DNA of 48,530 bases. It comes from an uncultured Clostridium sp. Its GTDB lineage: Bacteria > Bacillota > Clostridia > TANB77 > CAG-508. Position 1 is the first letter of the stretch, and every line of letters begins with the position of its first letter. Below the pieces are notes generated by a model, which did not search any database, was not told the origin of the DNA, and was given only the letters and a program-made list of their open reading frames with translations. The DNA lies in the NCBI GenBank assembly GCA_948436975.1, contig CAOJJB010000015.1, positions 1 through 48,530 on the forward strand. Direction: 5' to 3'. This document shows, piece after piece, positions 8,359 to 17,551 of this stretch. The position numbers and the translations under genes were made by a program.

Positions 8359-9507
8359 TTATTTACTATTTCTAGAAACACTTAATAAAACTCCTACTGC
8401 TATAAGATCTGCTAGCATTGCTGATCCACCATAACTGAAAAATGGTAATGGCATTCCTGTTACTGGTATTGTATTTGTAACAACCGCTATATTTATTAAT
8501 GCTTGTAGCCCTATCATTGTGGTTAAACCAATTGCTATTAATGTACCAAATGTATCTTGTGATTTTATTGATATAACAATTCCTCTCCATACAAATAATG
8601 CAAATAGTAAAATTACTAATACACATCCAAAAAATCCTAATTCTTCTGCTAAAACAGCAAATATAAAATCATTTTGCGGTTCTGGTAAATATAAATATTT
8701 CTGTTTACTATTACCTAAGCCTGCTCCAAACAATCCTCCTGATCCAATTGCATATAAACTATTTGTTATTTGCCATGCTTCTCCTGTTAAATCTGCTGAT
8801 TCTAAATCAAGCCATGTTTGAATTCTAGAAAATCTAAAGTTTTCTCCTCCACCTCCTGTTGAAGTTTTCAATAGAATTCCCAATGCGCCTATTACACCTA
8901 ATACTCCTGTTCCTAAAAAATATCTAAAAGCTGATCCAGCTACAAACATTTGTACAACAGTAATAGCGCAAATTATAAATGTAGCACTAAAATGGTTTTG
9001 TAATATAAATATAGAAAAAACTATTGGTCCTAAAAATACTAGTGGAAATAAATATCCTGGTACTAATTTTTTTATTTTATTTTTCTCTTTCATATCACTT
9101 AATATTGCAGCATAAAAAATTACAAATCCTACTTTTGCAAATTCTGATGGTTGGAAAGAAAATCCTAATATATTTATCCATCTTCTAGCCCCTCCTGCAT
9201 CAGTTCCGGCAAATCCAACCGCTACAAGTAAAACTAGAAGTCCTATATATATTATCCACTTAAAATTTTTATAAATTCTATAATCAACTTTTGATAATGT
9301 AAACATCATAAATATACCTGCTGCTGCAACTATCCCTTGTTTTACTACATATTTATAACTATTTCCACTTTCTGAAAGTGATGTTGGTGCACTAGCAGAT
9401 AATAACATTATTAGTCCTAAACATAAAAGCAATACTGTTACTATTAATATTGAATAATCAAATTTCTTATTAAGAAATAAACTAAATTTTTTAGATTTAT
9501 GTGCCAT
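8359..9507 (-). CDS. ftsW: FtsW/RodA/SpoVE family lipid II polymerase
   Basis: SEDS glycosyltransferase that polymerises lipid II with a partner class B PBP. About ten membrane segments are visible. Family motifs include the region ARRWINILGFSFQPSEFAKV and the C-terminal PLPFFSYGGSAMLADL. Its place between mraY and murG fits FtsW (or the sporulation paralogue SpoVE) rather than RodA. Length 382 aa is typical. It begins at the ATG at 9507, 51 bp after mraY, with an AGAGGA site some distance upstream. Confidence 0.93.
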   Translation of the reverse strand: MAHKSKKFSLFLNKKFDYSILIVTVLLLCLGLIMLLSASAPTSLSESGNSYKYVVKQGIVAAAGIFMMFTLSKVDYRIYKNFKWIIYIGLLVLLVAVGFAGTDAGGARRWINILGFSFQPSEFAKVGFVIFYAAILSDMKEKNKIKKLVPGYLFPLVFLGPIVFSIFILQNHFSATFIICAITVVQMFVAGSAFRYFLGTGVLGVIGALGILLKTSTGGGGENFRFSRIQTWLDLESADLTGEAWQITNSLYAIGSGGLFGAGLGNSKQKYLYLPEPQNDFIFAVLAEELGFFGCVLVILLFALFVWRGIVISIKSQDTFGTLIAIGLTTMIGLQALINIAVVTNTIPVTGMPLPFFSYGGSAMLADLIAVGVLLSVSRNSK

Positions 9508-9558
9508 TTGCTCTATATAGTCCTCTATAAATTTAGATTTTTAAGGTAATCTATAAAC

Positions 9559-10524
9559 CTATACTATTAAAATTGCAACTGTTGCTGCAATTAAGGTTAT
9601 TCCTGAAAAAACTGCAACTACTTTGTTCTCTCTCCAACCACTTAATTCAAAATGATGATGTAATGGAGACATTCTAAATAATCTTTTTCCTGTTTTTCTA
9701 AAATATAAAACTTGCAGAATTACTGATAAAGTTTCAAATACTGGTATAATTGCTATTATTAATAATATTAATGGTTGTTTTAGATATATTGCCATACTAG
9801 ATATTACACCTCCTAGCAATAATGAACCTGTATCTCCCATCATTACTTTTGCTTTATGAAAATTATATATTAGAAATCCTGCACAACAGCCCACTACTAT
9901 TGCTCCGAATACTGATATACTTTCATATCCCATTTTTATTGCAATTATTGAAATTGCTGTAGTCATTATTGCACTTACAGAACCTGCTAATCCATCAACA
10001 CCATCTGTTAAGTTTACCGCATTGGTTGCTGCTAACATAACAAATATTGTAAATGGTATATATAGCCATACTGGCAATATTATATTATAATTTATAAATG
10101 GTATTATTATGTCTGTTCCAATTTTAACATAATTTATTAAATACATTGTATATATAACAGAAATAATTAAAAGTCCAAACATTTTTAGTTTAGGATTTAA
10201 TCCTTCTGTATTTTTTAAAACTACTTTTTTAAAATCATCTATAAAACCAACAATTCCAAATCCTATACTTGCTATTGCAATTGCTAATATTGGAATTGTG
10301 TCTTCATTATTTAGTATACAATATCCTAAGGTTATAATAATAATTGATATTATTATCATTATTCCACCCATTGTAGGTGTTCCTTGTTTTTTCAAGTGAG
10401 CTCTTGGTCCATCTAGTCTTTCACTTTGACCTACTTTTAACCTTTTTAGTATAGGTATAATAATTTTTCCTAATATTGCTGTTAAAATGAAAGATGAAAT
10501 TAGACAAATTATTTGTTTAGTCAT
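9559..10524 (-). CDS. mraY: Phospho-MurNAc-pentapeptide transferase MraY
   Basis: Integral membrane enzyme that forms lipid I from UDP-MurNAc-pentapeptide and undecaprenyl phosphate. About ten membrane helices with the family's aspartate motifs: NAVNLTDGVDGLAG, MMGDTGSLLLGG, and the cytosolic HHHFELSGWRE loop. It is 321 aa, which is normal. Its start overlaps the end of murE by 8 bp, so the two are translationally coupled. Confidence 0.97.
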   Translation of the reverse strand: MTKQIICLISSFILTAILGKIIIPILKRLKVGQSERLDGPRAHLKKQGTPTMGGIMIIISIIIITLGYCILNNEDTIPILAIAIASIGFGIVGFIDDFKKVVLKNTEGLNPKLKMFGLLIISVIYTMYLINYVKIGTDIIIPFINYNIILPVWLYIPFTIFVMLAATNAVNLTDGVDGLAGSVSAIMTTAISIIAIKMGYESISVFGAIVVGCCAGFLIYNFHKAKVMMGDTGSLLLGGVISSMAIYLKQPLILLIIAIIPVFETLSVILQVLYFRKTGKRLFRMSPLHHHFELSGWRENKVVAVFSGITLIAATVAILIV

Positions 10525-11995
10525 TTTTCTTTTCTCCTATTATATCTTTAACAATTATTCTCTCATCAAATGGATTCTTTTTTCCATTTATCTCTTGATA
10601 TGTTTCATGTCCTTTTCCTGCTAAAATTACTATATCCCTTTTATTCATCATTTTAATTGCTTTTTTTATTGCTTCTTTTCTGTCTACTATAATTTCATAT
10701 TTTCCTTTTGTTTTTGATATTCCTGCTTCTATTTCTGTAATAATTTTTTCTGGTTCTTCTGTTCTTGGATTATCTGTTGTAACTATTGTATAGTCAGCCA
10801 ATCTTCCTGATACTTCTCCCATTTTTGGCCTTTTTTCTGTATCTCTATCTCCTCCACATCCAAATACACATATTACTCTTCCTGGTGTATATGTTTTTGT
10901 TGCTTGTAATATATTTTCTAAACTTTCTGCTGTATGTGCATAATCTATCATTATTGCCAAATCTTCTTTATTTGGTACTAACTCATTTCTTCCAGGTACT
11001 ACAATATTGTCTAAACCTTCTTTTATTTTTTCTGCATTTATTCCTAGATTTATTGCTAATGAGATTGCTGCTAGTGCATTATATACGCTATATCTTCCAG
11101 GTATATTAACTTTTATTCTTTCATTTCTTGTTTCTATTTTTACTTTAAAATCTACACTTATATTTGTTATTGTTATATCTTTTGCTAATAAATCTGCTTT
11201 ATTGTCTACTGCATATGTTTTTATATCACATTGTGGTGATGATTTTATTATTTTATTGCATTTAAAATCATCACTATTTACAAACCCTTTTGCACACATT
11301 GAAAATAATTTTAATTTTGTTTCAAAATATTCGTTCATATCTGCATGTTCTTTTAAGCTTATATGGTCTTTATATAAATTTGTGAAAATTCCATAATCAA
11401 AATAACTACCTTCTACTCTTGATAATTTTAAACTTTGCGACGAAACTTCCATAACTACATAATCTACTTTTTCTTTTGCCATTTTATAAAATAACCCTTG
11501 CAATTCTAAGCTTTCTGGTGTTGTTCTGTTACTATATCCTAAACATTCATCTCCTATATAATTAGCAATTGTTCCTATTAATCCTACTTTATACCCTGCT
11601 GATTCTAATATTGATTTTATCATATATGTTGTTGTTGTTTTCCCTTTTGTTCCTGTTACTCCTATTAGTTTGAAATATCTTGATGGGTTACCAAAATAAT
11701 TACATGATACCCTTGCTAATGCTTTTCTTGTATCATCTGTTATTATTACTGTAATATCTTTAGGTAGTTTTATTTTTTTAAAGTCTGCTGACATATCTAG
11801 CATTACTGCTATTGCCCCATTTTGTATTGCTTCTTCTATATATTCATGACCATCAAAGTCATATCCTTTTATTGCTATAAATAAAGAATTAGGTATAACT
11901 TTTTTGGAGTTACATTCTATTTTTTTTATATCTATTTCTAAATCTCCCCTTGATTTTAGATTTTCAATTCCTGTTAATAATTTTTTAAGTTCCAT
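10517..11995 (-). CDS. murE: UDP-MurNAc-tripeptide synthetase MurE, probably meso-DAP adding
   Basis: Cytosolic Mur ligase adding the third stem-peptide residue. ATP loop GVTGTKGKTTTTYM near residue 115, UDP-MurNAc contact TTPESLE, the carbamylated-lysine region near EYFETKLKLF, and the C-terminal motif DNPRTEEP. DNPR is the pattern of enzymes using meso-diaminopimelate rather than lysine, so the wall is probably DAP-type (inference). Length 492 aa is typical. It heads its own transcription unit (promoter at 12088-12116), and its start has a CGGAGGTAAG ribosome binding site. murF, murD, ftsQ, ftsA and ftsZ are not in the window. Confidence 0.96.
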   Translation of the reverse strand: MELKKLLTGIENLKSRGDLEIDIKKIECNSKKVIPNSLFIAIKGYDFDGHEYIEEAIQNGAIAVMLDMSADFKKIKLPKDITVIITDDTRKALARVSCNYFGNPSRYFKLIGVTGTKGKTTTTYMIKSILESAGYKVGLIGTIANYIGDECLGYSNRTTPESLELQGLFYKMAKEKVDYVVMEVSSQSLKLSRVEGSYFDYGIFTNLYKDHISLKEHADMNEYFETKLKLFSMCAKGFVNSDDFKCNKIIKSSPQCDIKTYAVDNKADLLAKDITITNISVDFKVKIETRNERIKVNIPGRYSVYNALAAISLAINLGINAEKIKEGLDNIVVPGRNELVPNKEDLAIMIDYAHTAESLENILQATKTYTPGRVICVFGCGGDRDTEKRPKMGEVSGRLADYTIVTTDNPRTEEPEKIITEIEAGISKTKGKYEIIVDRKEAIKKAIKMMNKRDIVILAGKGHETYQEINGKKNPFDERIIVKDIIGEKKND

Positions 11996-12087
11996 TTAAT
12001 TTCTTACCTCCGAAATTTTTATTTTAATAGTGTAAACTTTTACATTATTATTTATTTTCATTTAGTTTCCTACATTTATTCTATGCT

Positions 12088-12116
12088 ATTATATAGTAAA
12101 AAACATTTTTTGTACA
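12088..12116 (-). promoter_or_regulatory. Promoter of the murE-mraY-ftsW-murG unit
   Basis: On the minus strand a -35 TGTACA (12111-12116) and a perfect TATAAT -10 (12088-12093) are spaced 17 bp. It lies about 90 bases upstream of the murE start and is divergent from the plus-strand promoter at 12176-12204. Confidence 0.65.
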
Positions 12117-12175
12117 GAAAATCTTAAATTATTTATTAAAATTATGTTTTGTTTTATATTAATAATCTTATATTA

Positions 12176-12204
12176 TTTACATTTTTCGACAAACATGCTA
12201 TACT
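12176..12204 (+). promoter_or_regulatory. Promoter of the 119-aa gene
   Basis: TTTACA (12176-12181) and TATACT (12199-12204) with 17-bp spacing, followed by a short leader with a GGGAAGGA ribosome binding site (about 12222-12229). A 7-codon reading frame starting ATG at 12233 overlaps the leader and is probably incidental. Confidence 0.65.
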
Positions 12205-12239
12205 CTATACAATAAATTTATGGGAAGGACGGATGCTTC

Positions 12240-12599
12240 ATGAAATTACAATTTAACAAACGGGACTTTGAACTTTTAGAGTCCTTAAGTAAAGAAGATT
12301 TAGCACGTACACAGATGTTTCTCTACAAAATTTATATAAGATGTAGTGGAAACACTAAGTTTAGAGAAGATCATAGCAATATTGTGTGCAAAATGTTCGA
12401 TTTGGCGGAAATCCCTGCAAAAAAAATTGCACAAAACGAGAATCTGCCTTCTATGCCAAATTACAGTACATACAACAGATCTGGTGAAACATACTACACA
12501 CCACACTTACGTATGTGGTTAATTGAGTATGACCTTCCAAACGACTGGGAACTGCCAGATTTCTCGTTTAAGTCTATGCTTCTTAGTTTCTTGCCGTAA
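12240..12599 (+). CDS. Hypothetical protein, 119 aa, atypical codon use
   Basis: I do not recognise this protein. It is soluble, with no signal peptide. The N-terminal ~50 residues are helical and charged; the C-terminal part holds a Tyr/Pro-rich stretch (NYSTYNRSGETYYTPHLRMW) and ends in hydrophobic FKSMLLSFLP. Two cysteines (about 35 and 50) are not in a metal pattern. Codon use (CGG, CGT, TCC, GAC, CAG) and G+C are clearly above the neighbours, pointing to recent acquisition. It sits alone on the plus strand between the PBP gene and murE, with its own promoter and a strong terminator, so it is a compact expressed monocistronic unit. Confidence 0.7.
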   Translation: MKLQFNKRDFELLESLSKEDLARTQMFLYKIYIRCSGNTKFREDHSNIVCKMFDLAEIPAKKIAQNENLPSMPNYSTYNRSGETYYTPHLRMWLIEYDLPNDWELPDFSFKSMLLSFLP

Positions 12600-12618
12600 A
12601 TTCTTTTATATCCGTTCC

Positions 12619-12653
12619 TGGCGAGCTATTTTATATTTCAAATAGGCTCGCCA
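12619..12653. terminator. Bidirectional terminator between the 119-aa gene and the PBP gene
   Basis: GC-rich arms TGGCGAGC and GCTCGCCA, extended by TATTT/AAATA, with a T-rich run on both sides. It lies between convergent genes (plus-strand 119-aa gene, minus-strand PBP) and would end both transcripts. Confidence 0.8.
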
Positions 12654-12662
12654 TCTTTCTAT

Positions 12663-14441
12663 TTAACTTGTTGGTTCAATATCTAAATAATTTATAACTT
12701 CATTTAAAATTTTACCAGCAACTGGAGCTGCAACAGTTCCTCCTTGATGCCCTGATTCTCCTGTTGGATTATATAAAGTTACTAAAATACATAATTGTGG
12801 ATCATCAGTAGGTGCTACTCCTATAAAAGAAGTTACATATTTCCCTGTATTTACACCATCTTCAGAAGTTCCTGTTTTTCCACCTACATTATATCCCTGT
12901 ACTCTAGCATTTTTTCCTGTACCTTCTGCAACAACAGAAGTCATCATACTTAAAACATTTTTTGATGTTTCTTCTGAAATTACCTGATTTTTATATTCTG
13001 GTTCTATTTCTTGAATTTCTCCTGTACTTGAATTAACTATTTTTTTTACTACTCTTGGTTTTACATATTTACCATTATTTGCTATTGTAGATACCATAGT
13101 TATCATTTGAATAGGAGTTACCTCAAATCTTTGACCAAAACTTATTGTTGCAAGTTCTACTGGTCCTACTTTATCTTCTTTAAGAAAAATAGAGTTTGCC
13201 TCTCCTATTAAGTCTATTCCTGTTTTTTGCAAAAACCCAAATTTTTCTAAATACTCATAATATTTATGTACTCCTATCTTCTGACCTAATCCAATAAAAA
13301 CTGGATTGCATGAATTCATTAATCCTTGTCTTAAACTCTGTGAACCATGTGGTCTATAATATCTCCAACATTTTATTCTAGTTCCAGCAATTTCAATACT
13401 TCCTGTGCAAGCAAAACTTCCTGATTTATCTGGCTCTGCTATTCCTTCCTCTACTGCTGCTGATGTTGTTAATAATTTAAAAGTAGATCCTGGCTCATAT
13501 GTATCTGCAATTGCTTTATTCCTCCACATTCCTTGTAAATATGTTGACTTTTGTGTACTATCTAATTCAGACCACATATTTAATAGTTCTCCATCTGTTA
13601 CTTGATATGGATTATTTAAATCATAAAAAGGATATGTAGCCATTGCTAATATATCTCCATTTTTAGGATTCATAATAACAACATTTCCACCATCTGTACA
13701 AACATTTTCTATACAAGCATCTTCTAAATATTTTTCAACAATAGCTTGAATATTCATATCAATTGTAAGAATTAAATCATTTCCTTTAATTGATTCATTA
13801 TAAGATTCTCCTGTATCTCCTATTATATTCCCCTTAGCATCAAGCATCTTACTTATACTACCATTTTCACCTCTTAATATTTCATCATATTTGGCCTCAA
13901 TTCCATCTAACCCTTGATTATCACTTCCAACAAATCCAATAATATGTGAAGCAAGTGTAGCATATGGATAATACCTTTTAGTATCTTCATCTATATTTAT
14001 TCCAGAATACATATTATTTTCTTCTATCCATCTTCTTAATTTATCAGTTTTATCCTTATCAATTCTTTTAATAACAGTTTCAATGGAACTATTTCTATTT
14101 ACTTTTTTTAATACTTTATCATAATCCAACTCAAATATATCTGAAAGTGCCTTTGCAACTTTTTCTTTATTTTCCTTAGATATATTAACAGGATTTACAG
14201 TTACTGTTTCAACACTGCTACTTTGTGCCAAAACAATTTCTCCACTTGAATCATATATAGTTCCTCTTCCTGCTGTAATACTTCTACTAACAAATTGCTG
14301 ATTTTCTGACTTTCTTTTCCAACTCTCTCCTTCAACAAATTGAATTATTCCAACTCTAACAAATAAAATAATCCAAAACACAGTAACAGCATATAAAAGT
14401 ATTATTATTCTTTTCTTAGAATCTAAATTACTATTTTGCAT
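12663..14441 (-). CDS. ftsI: Class B penicillin-binding protein (FtsI/PBP2B/SpoVD family)
   Basis: Septal peptidoglycan transpeptidase partner of FtsW. One N-terminal membrane anchor (about 11-33), a dimerisation domain (50-200), then the transpeptidase domain with S319TFK322, S377CN379 and K522TG524. Length 592 aa with no PASTA repeats after the transpeptidase domain, unlike Bacillus SpoVD and PBP2B, so FtsI-like is the safer name. The ATG has a GGAGGAG site. In most Firmicutes it follows ftsL directly; here five acyl-transfer genes and a 76-bp inverted repeat intervene. Confidence 0.93.
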   Translation of the reverse strand: MQNSNLDSKKRIIILLYAVTVFWIILFVRVGIIQFVEGESWKRKSENQQFVSRSITAGRGTIYDSSGEIVLAQSSSVETVTVNPVNISKENKEKVAKALSDIFELDYDKVLKKVNRNSSIETVIKRIDKDKTDKLRRWIEENNMYSGINIDEDTKRYYPYATLASHIIGFVGSDNQGLDGIEAKYDEILRGENGSISKMLDAKGNIIGDTGESYNESIKGNDLILTIDMNIQAIVEKYLEDACIENVCTDGGNVVIMNPKNGDILAMATYPFYDLNNPYQVTDGELLNMWSELDSTQKSTYLQGMWRNKAIADTYEPGSTFKLLTTSAAVEEGIAEPDKSGSFACTGSIEIAGTRIKCWRYYRPHGSQSLRQGLMNSCNPVFIGLGQKIGVHKYYEYLEKFGFLQKTGIDLIGEANSIFLKEDKVGPVELATISFGQRFEVTPIQMITMVSTIANNGKYVKPRVVKKIVNSSTGEIQEIEPEYKNQVISEETSKNVLSMMTSVVAEGTGKNARVQGYNVGGKTGTSEDGVNTGKYVTSFIGVAPTDDPQLCILVTLYNPTGESGHQGGTVAAPVAGKILNEVINYLDIEPTS

Positions 14442-14502
14442 TTGCTCCTCCAGTCATTTTATATTTAATAAATTTTATTATAAAAATTTAAAAATAGAAC
14501 TT

Positions 14503-14578
14503 AAAAGTCCCTTTGAAAACATTGATAGGCTTGTAACTCTACTTATTACAACCCTATCAATGTCTCCAAAAGGACTTT
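14503..14578. terminator. 76-bp near-perfect inverted repeat between the SGNH gene and the PBP gene
   Basis: Two 33-base arms, 29 of 33 positions complementary, enclose a 9-base loop (CTCTACTTA). The right arm overlaps the stop codon of the SGNH gene at 14577. It probably terminates or attenuates transcription from the acyl-transfer cassette. The stem is far longer than a normal terminator, so a mobile palindromic element is an alternative. I saw no second copy in the window. Confidence 0.75.
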
Positions 14579-16007
14579 ATCTTCCCATTATTGCTGCTCC
14601 ATTTTTATAGTCTATATAACTACTTTCTACTACTGTGTTTGTCTTATTATTATATACTATCAAATCAAGACCTGGATGAAAGTTTGATCTTTCTGCTCCT
14701 TCAAAAATCATTGAAGCATTTTGTGTATTTATTACTAATTTTTTATTAGTATTTATTATTGTTTCTAAATGTATATTTCCATCACTACCTTGTTCTTGTT
14801 TTATTTTTCCGTTTTCTATTATTGCATAATAATTTTGTTTATTTACTTTATTAATGTCTAATCCTATGTGTTCTATTATTTCTTTATAGTTTTGACTATA
14901 ATCATTTATTAATTTGTTTTTTACTAATATTACTGTAAAATTTTCACTTTTTAGTGCATCTATATATTCACTAGGATCAAATATATTTACTAATTTCGCA
15001 TTTTGTACTGCACAATTATACTGATCTAACTGTTTGTCTAAATAATATGAATATTCTATTTTATTTCTTTTATCTGTAATTTCATAATTCGATTTTATAT
15101 ATTTTCCTAAATAGTTTGTAGTTTTTTGTGCTCCATTTATATTTAAATGGTTATCTCTTGATGTATCTCCTGCATATAGTAAATCTGCTTCTTTCATTAA
15201 ATCTTTTTTATTAAAATCAAAATATTTTATGTTATTAGCTTCTGCTATTTTCTTTACTGTATTATGCCTTCCAATATCCCAATCCATATCTAGCATTTTA
15301 AAGAAAATTAATTCAATATTGTTTTCTTTGCAATATTTTATAATTTGATTTATGCATTTTAATCTATTTTCTTTTATAGGGGCTTCATATCTTGAAGTTT
15401 CATCTAAATTTTTATAATCTAAATTTCCTGATACTTCATTTTTTAAAGAATATCCTCTATAATTTACTGTTTCACATTTTTCAATAAATCCTTCTGTTCC
15501 ATACTCTTTCCATCTTGAATGAAACTTGGTTATTGGGAATAAATAACTTATAAAACTTTCATATGAATTTTGTTCTTTTGCATCATTTATCATATTTTCT
15601 AATTTATTAAAAGAAAATTTCATGTTGTCTAATCCTTTTCTGTTTTGAGCTTCTGGTGTATCTTCAAATAACATTTTTATTTCTAAACATATTATTTTTT
15701 CATTTTGAGTTTTTGTACTTTCCTTTATCCATGCATATGAGTTTTGTATTGATTGTTGACTTATTCCTATTCCATATGATGATATTCCATAGTTTTTATA
15801 TAGTTCTAATGCTGAGAATCCTTTTATTACTTGACTTGATCCTACTGCTAATACATCTATACTATTTTCTGGTAAATCATAAAAATCTTTTATTATTGGT
15901 GTATTTATCCATTCATCATTCCATTTAGGTATAAATATTTTACCTACTAAATCTACTACTATTATCAATATTATTAAAAAAACTAACGATTTTATTATAT
16001 TTTTCAT
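14577..16007 (-). CDS. Membrane-anchored SGNH/DltD-like acyl-transfer protein
   Basis: Has one N-terminal membrane anchor (about 5-24) and an extracytoplasmic domain with an SGNH-type serine block (VLAVGSSQV, Ser57/Ser58) and a C-terminal Asp-x-His pair (Asp285-Asn-His287 in SRDNHLNINGAQ). These are hallmarks of the DltD/AlgJ-AlgX type proteins that work with MBOAT acyltransferases. About 180 residues follow the His, a C-terminal extension of unknown role. Length is 476 aa. It is 17 bp after the MBOAT gene and last in the FkbH-ACP-VOC-MBOAT-SGNH operon. Inferred role: final transfer of the acyl group onto a wall or membrane-linked glycopolymer. The acceptor is unknown. Confidence 0.8.
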   Translation of the reverse strand: MKNIIKSLVFLIILIIVVDLVGKIFIPKWNDEWINTPIIKDFYDLPENSIDVLAVGSSQVIKGFSALELYKNYGISSYGIGISQQSIQNSYAWIKESTKTQNEKIICLEIKMLFEDTPEAQNRKGLDNMKFSFNKLENMINDAKEQNSYESFISYLFPITKFHSRWKEYGTEGFIEKCETVNYRGYSLKNEVSGNLDYKNLDETSRYEAPIKENRLKCINQIIKYCKENNIELIFFKMLDMDWDIGRHNTVKKIAEANNIKYFDFNKKDLMKEADLLYAGDTSRDNHLNINGAQKTTNYLGKYIKSNYEITDKRNKIEYSYYLDKQLDQYNCAVQNAKLVNIFDPSEYIDALKSENFTVILVKNKLINDYSQNYKEIIEHIGLDINKVNKQNYYAIIENGKIKQEQGSDGNIHLETIINTNKKLVINTQNASMIFEGAERSNFHPGLDLIVYNNKTNTVVESSYIDYKNGAAIMGR

Positions 16008-16024
16008 TCTAAACCTCCTTCATT

Positions 16025-17551
16025 CTAAAAATTCTGATATATGAATGAAGCTGCATCATATCCAGTTCCATAGTAACCAAATACTAGAATGAATACAATT
16101 AAGAAAATCCAAATAAAATATTTTGTTATTATATTTCTGTTTCTAATTGCTTCTCTAATTTTATATTTTTGTTTTAATATTGATATAATAAATAGTAGTA
16201 TTATTCCAAATGCTGCAATAATTAAATCTTTTTGGTCTAATCCTAAATTGAATATTGCACCTTTAAATATTTCAGAATAATTATTTACAGATAAACTTTT
16301 TATCATTGCTATTGCATCTTGTGTACTAGTTGATCTAAAGAATAAATCACCTATACATACTAATATAAAAGTCCTTATTATTTGCCATAACTTAAATAAA
16401 ACATTTTCTTTATTTATATGTAAAAATTTACAAATTTTATTAAATAGAGGTTCGAAAATTTCTCCTGAAACTATATAAAACCAGTGTAATAATCCTGAAC
16501 CTATTATATATTTACTTGCTCCACCATGCCATACTCCTACTGTAAACCACAACAAGAACATTCCTATATATGTTGTTATTCTTTTTCCCCATTTTTTTCC
16601 AAATATCTTTTTTAGTATGCTTTGTATATTTTGAAATATATTTGATTTTAATATTGGATAGAAAAAGTAATCTTTAAACCATGTTCCTAATGTAATGTGC
16701 CATCTTCTCCAATATTCTGAAATACTTTTTGAGAAATATGGTGTATCAAAGTTTTCTGGTAATTTTATACCTAAAGTTTCTGAGCTTCCTAAAACAATAT
16801 CCATACATCCTGAAAAATCTGTATATAATTGTATTGCAAATGCAATTGTTCCTATTATAATATATATTCCTGGAAAATTTCCATAATTGTCAAATACTGT
16901 GTTTACTAATGCACCCATTCTTTCAGATATTACTAGTTTTTTAAATATACCCCAAATTATTCTTTGAAATCCAAAGCATATGTTTTGTAATTCAAATTTA
17001 TGTTTTGAATATAAAGTTTTTTCCATATCTAAATATCTTGTAAATGGTCCTGAAGTTAATTGTGGAAAATATAGTACATATAAAGTATGTTTTAATATAT
17101 TAGTTTGTGCTTCTGATACACCTCTTCCCACGTCTATTACGTACCCCATTGCTATTAATGTATAAAATGTTACTCCTATTGGAGCAATTATTGAAATATT
17201 TTCCCATGATAAATTAGTGCCAAATAAATTTATAAAATTTATTGTATTAGAACCTACAAAATTCAAATATTTTAAAAATACTAATTGTAAAAACATTAAT
17301 ATAATTGTTACTACTTGTATTGTTTTTTTCTTCTTTTCGCTTTTGGCTATTCCAATTAAATTAGAACCTATATAACTTATAAGAACTCCACTAAGTATAT
17401 AAAAATATACTTTTACATCACTAGTAGATGCTATTATAAATATAAAACTAAATATTAATAGCAAAAACCACTGCATTTTTTTTGGAAATATATAGTATAA
17501 AAATAGTAATCCTACTAAAAAAGTTAGATATATACATGATGTTAAAATCAT
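16025..17551 (-). CDS. MBOAT acyltransferase (DltB/AlgI family)
   Basis: Polytopic membrane O-acyltransferase of 508 aa with about eleven hydrophobic segments. The MBOAT histidines are His285 in EYWRRWHITLGTW and the invariant His342 in GVWHGGA. The family motif YFPQLTSGPF is also present. The protein ends in FGYYGTGYDAASFIYQNF. This resembles the C-terminal FIYFQF-type motif of DltX, whose Tyr is thought to carry the acyl group during transfer (here Tyr505). The start ATG overlaps the VOC gene stop by 4 bp, so translation is coupled. Within the cassette it occupies the DltB position: taking acyl from the carrier protein on the cytosolic side and delivering it outside. Confidence 0.9.
   Translation of the reverse strand: MILTSCIYLTFLVGLLFLYYIFPKKMQWFLLLIFSFIFIIASTSDVKVYFYILSGVLISYIGSNLIGIAKSEKKKKTIQVVTIILMFLQLVFLKYLNFVGSNTINFINLFGTNLSWENISIIAPIGVTFYTLIAMGYVIDVGRGVSEAQTNILKHTLYVLYFPQLTSGPFTRYLDMEKTLYSKHKFELQNICFGFQRIIWGIFKKLVISERMGALVNTVFDNYGNFPGIYIIIGTIAFAIQLYTDFSGCMDIVLGSSETLGIKLPENFDTPYFSKSISEYWRRWHITLGTWFKDYFFYPILKSNIFQNIQSILKKIFGKKWGKRITTYIGMFLLWFTVGVWHGGASKYIIGSGLLHWFYIVSGEIFEPLFNKICKFLHINKENVLFKLWQIIRTFILVCIGDLFFRSTSTQDAIAMIKSLSVNNYSEIFKGAIFNLGLDQKDLIIAAFGIILLFIISILKQKYKIREAIRNRNIITKYFIWIFLIVFILVFGYYGTGYDAASFIYQNF

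Noticed and set aside
8372-8626. 84-codon minus-strand ORF in another frame of ftsW
   Set aside because: It is fully inside ftsW on the same strand, with no initiation signal.
14503-14578. CRISPR-like or tandem repeat
   Set aside because: Only one palindromic unit is present, with no spacers or cas genes.
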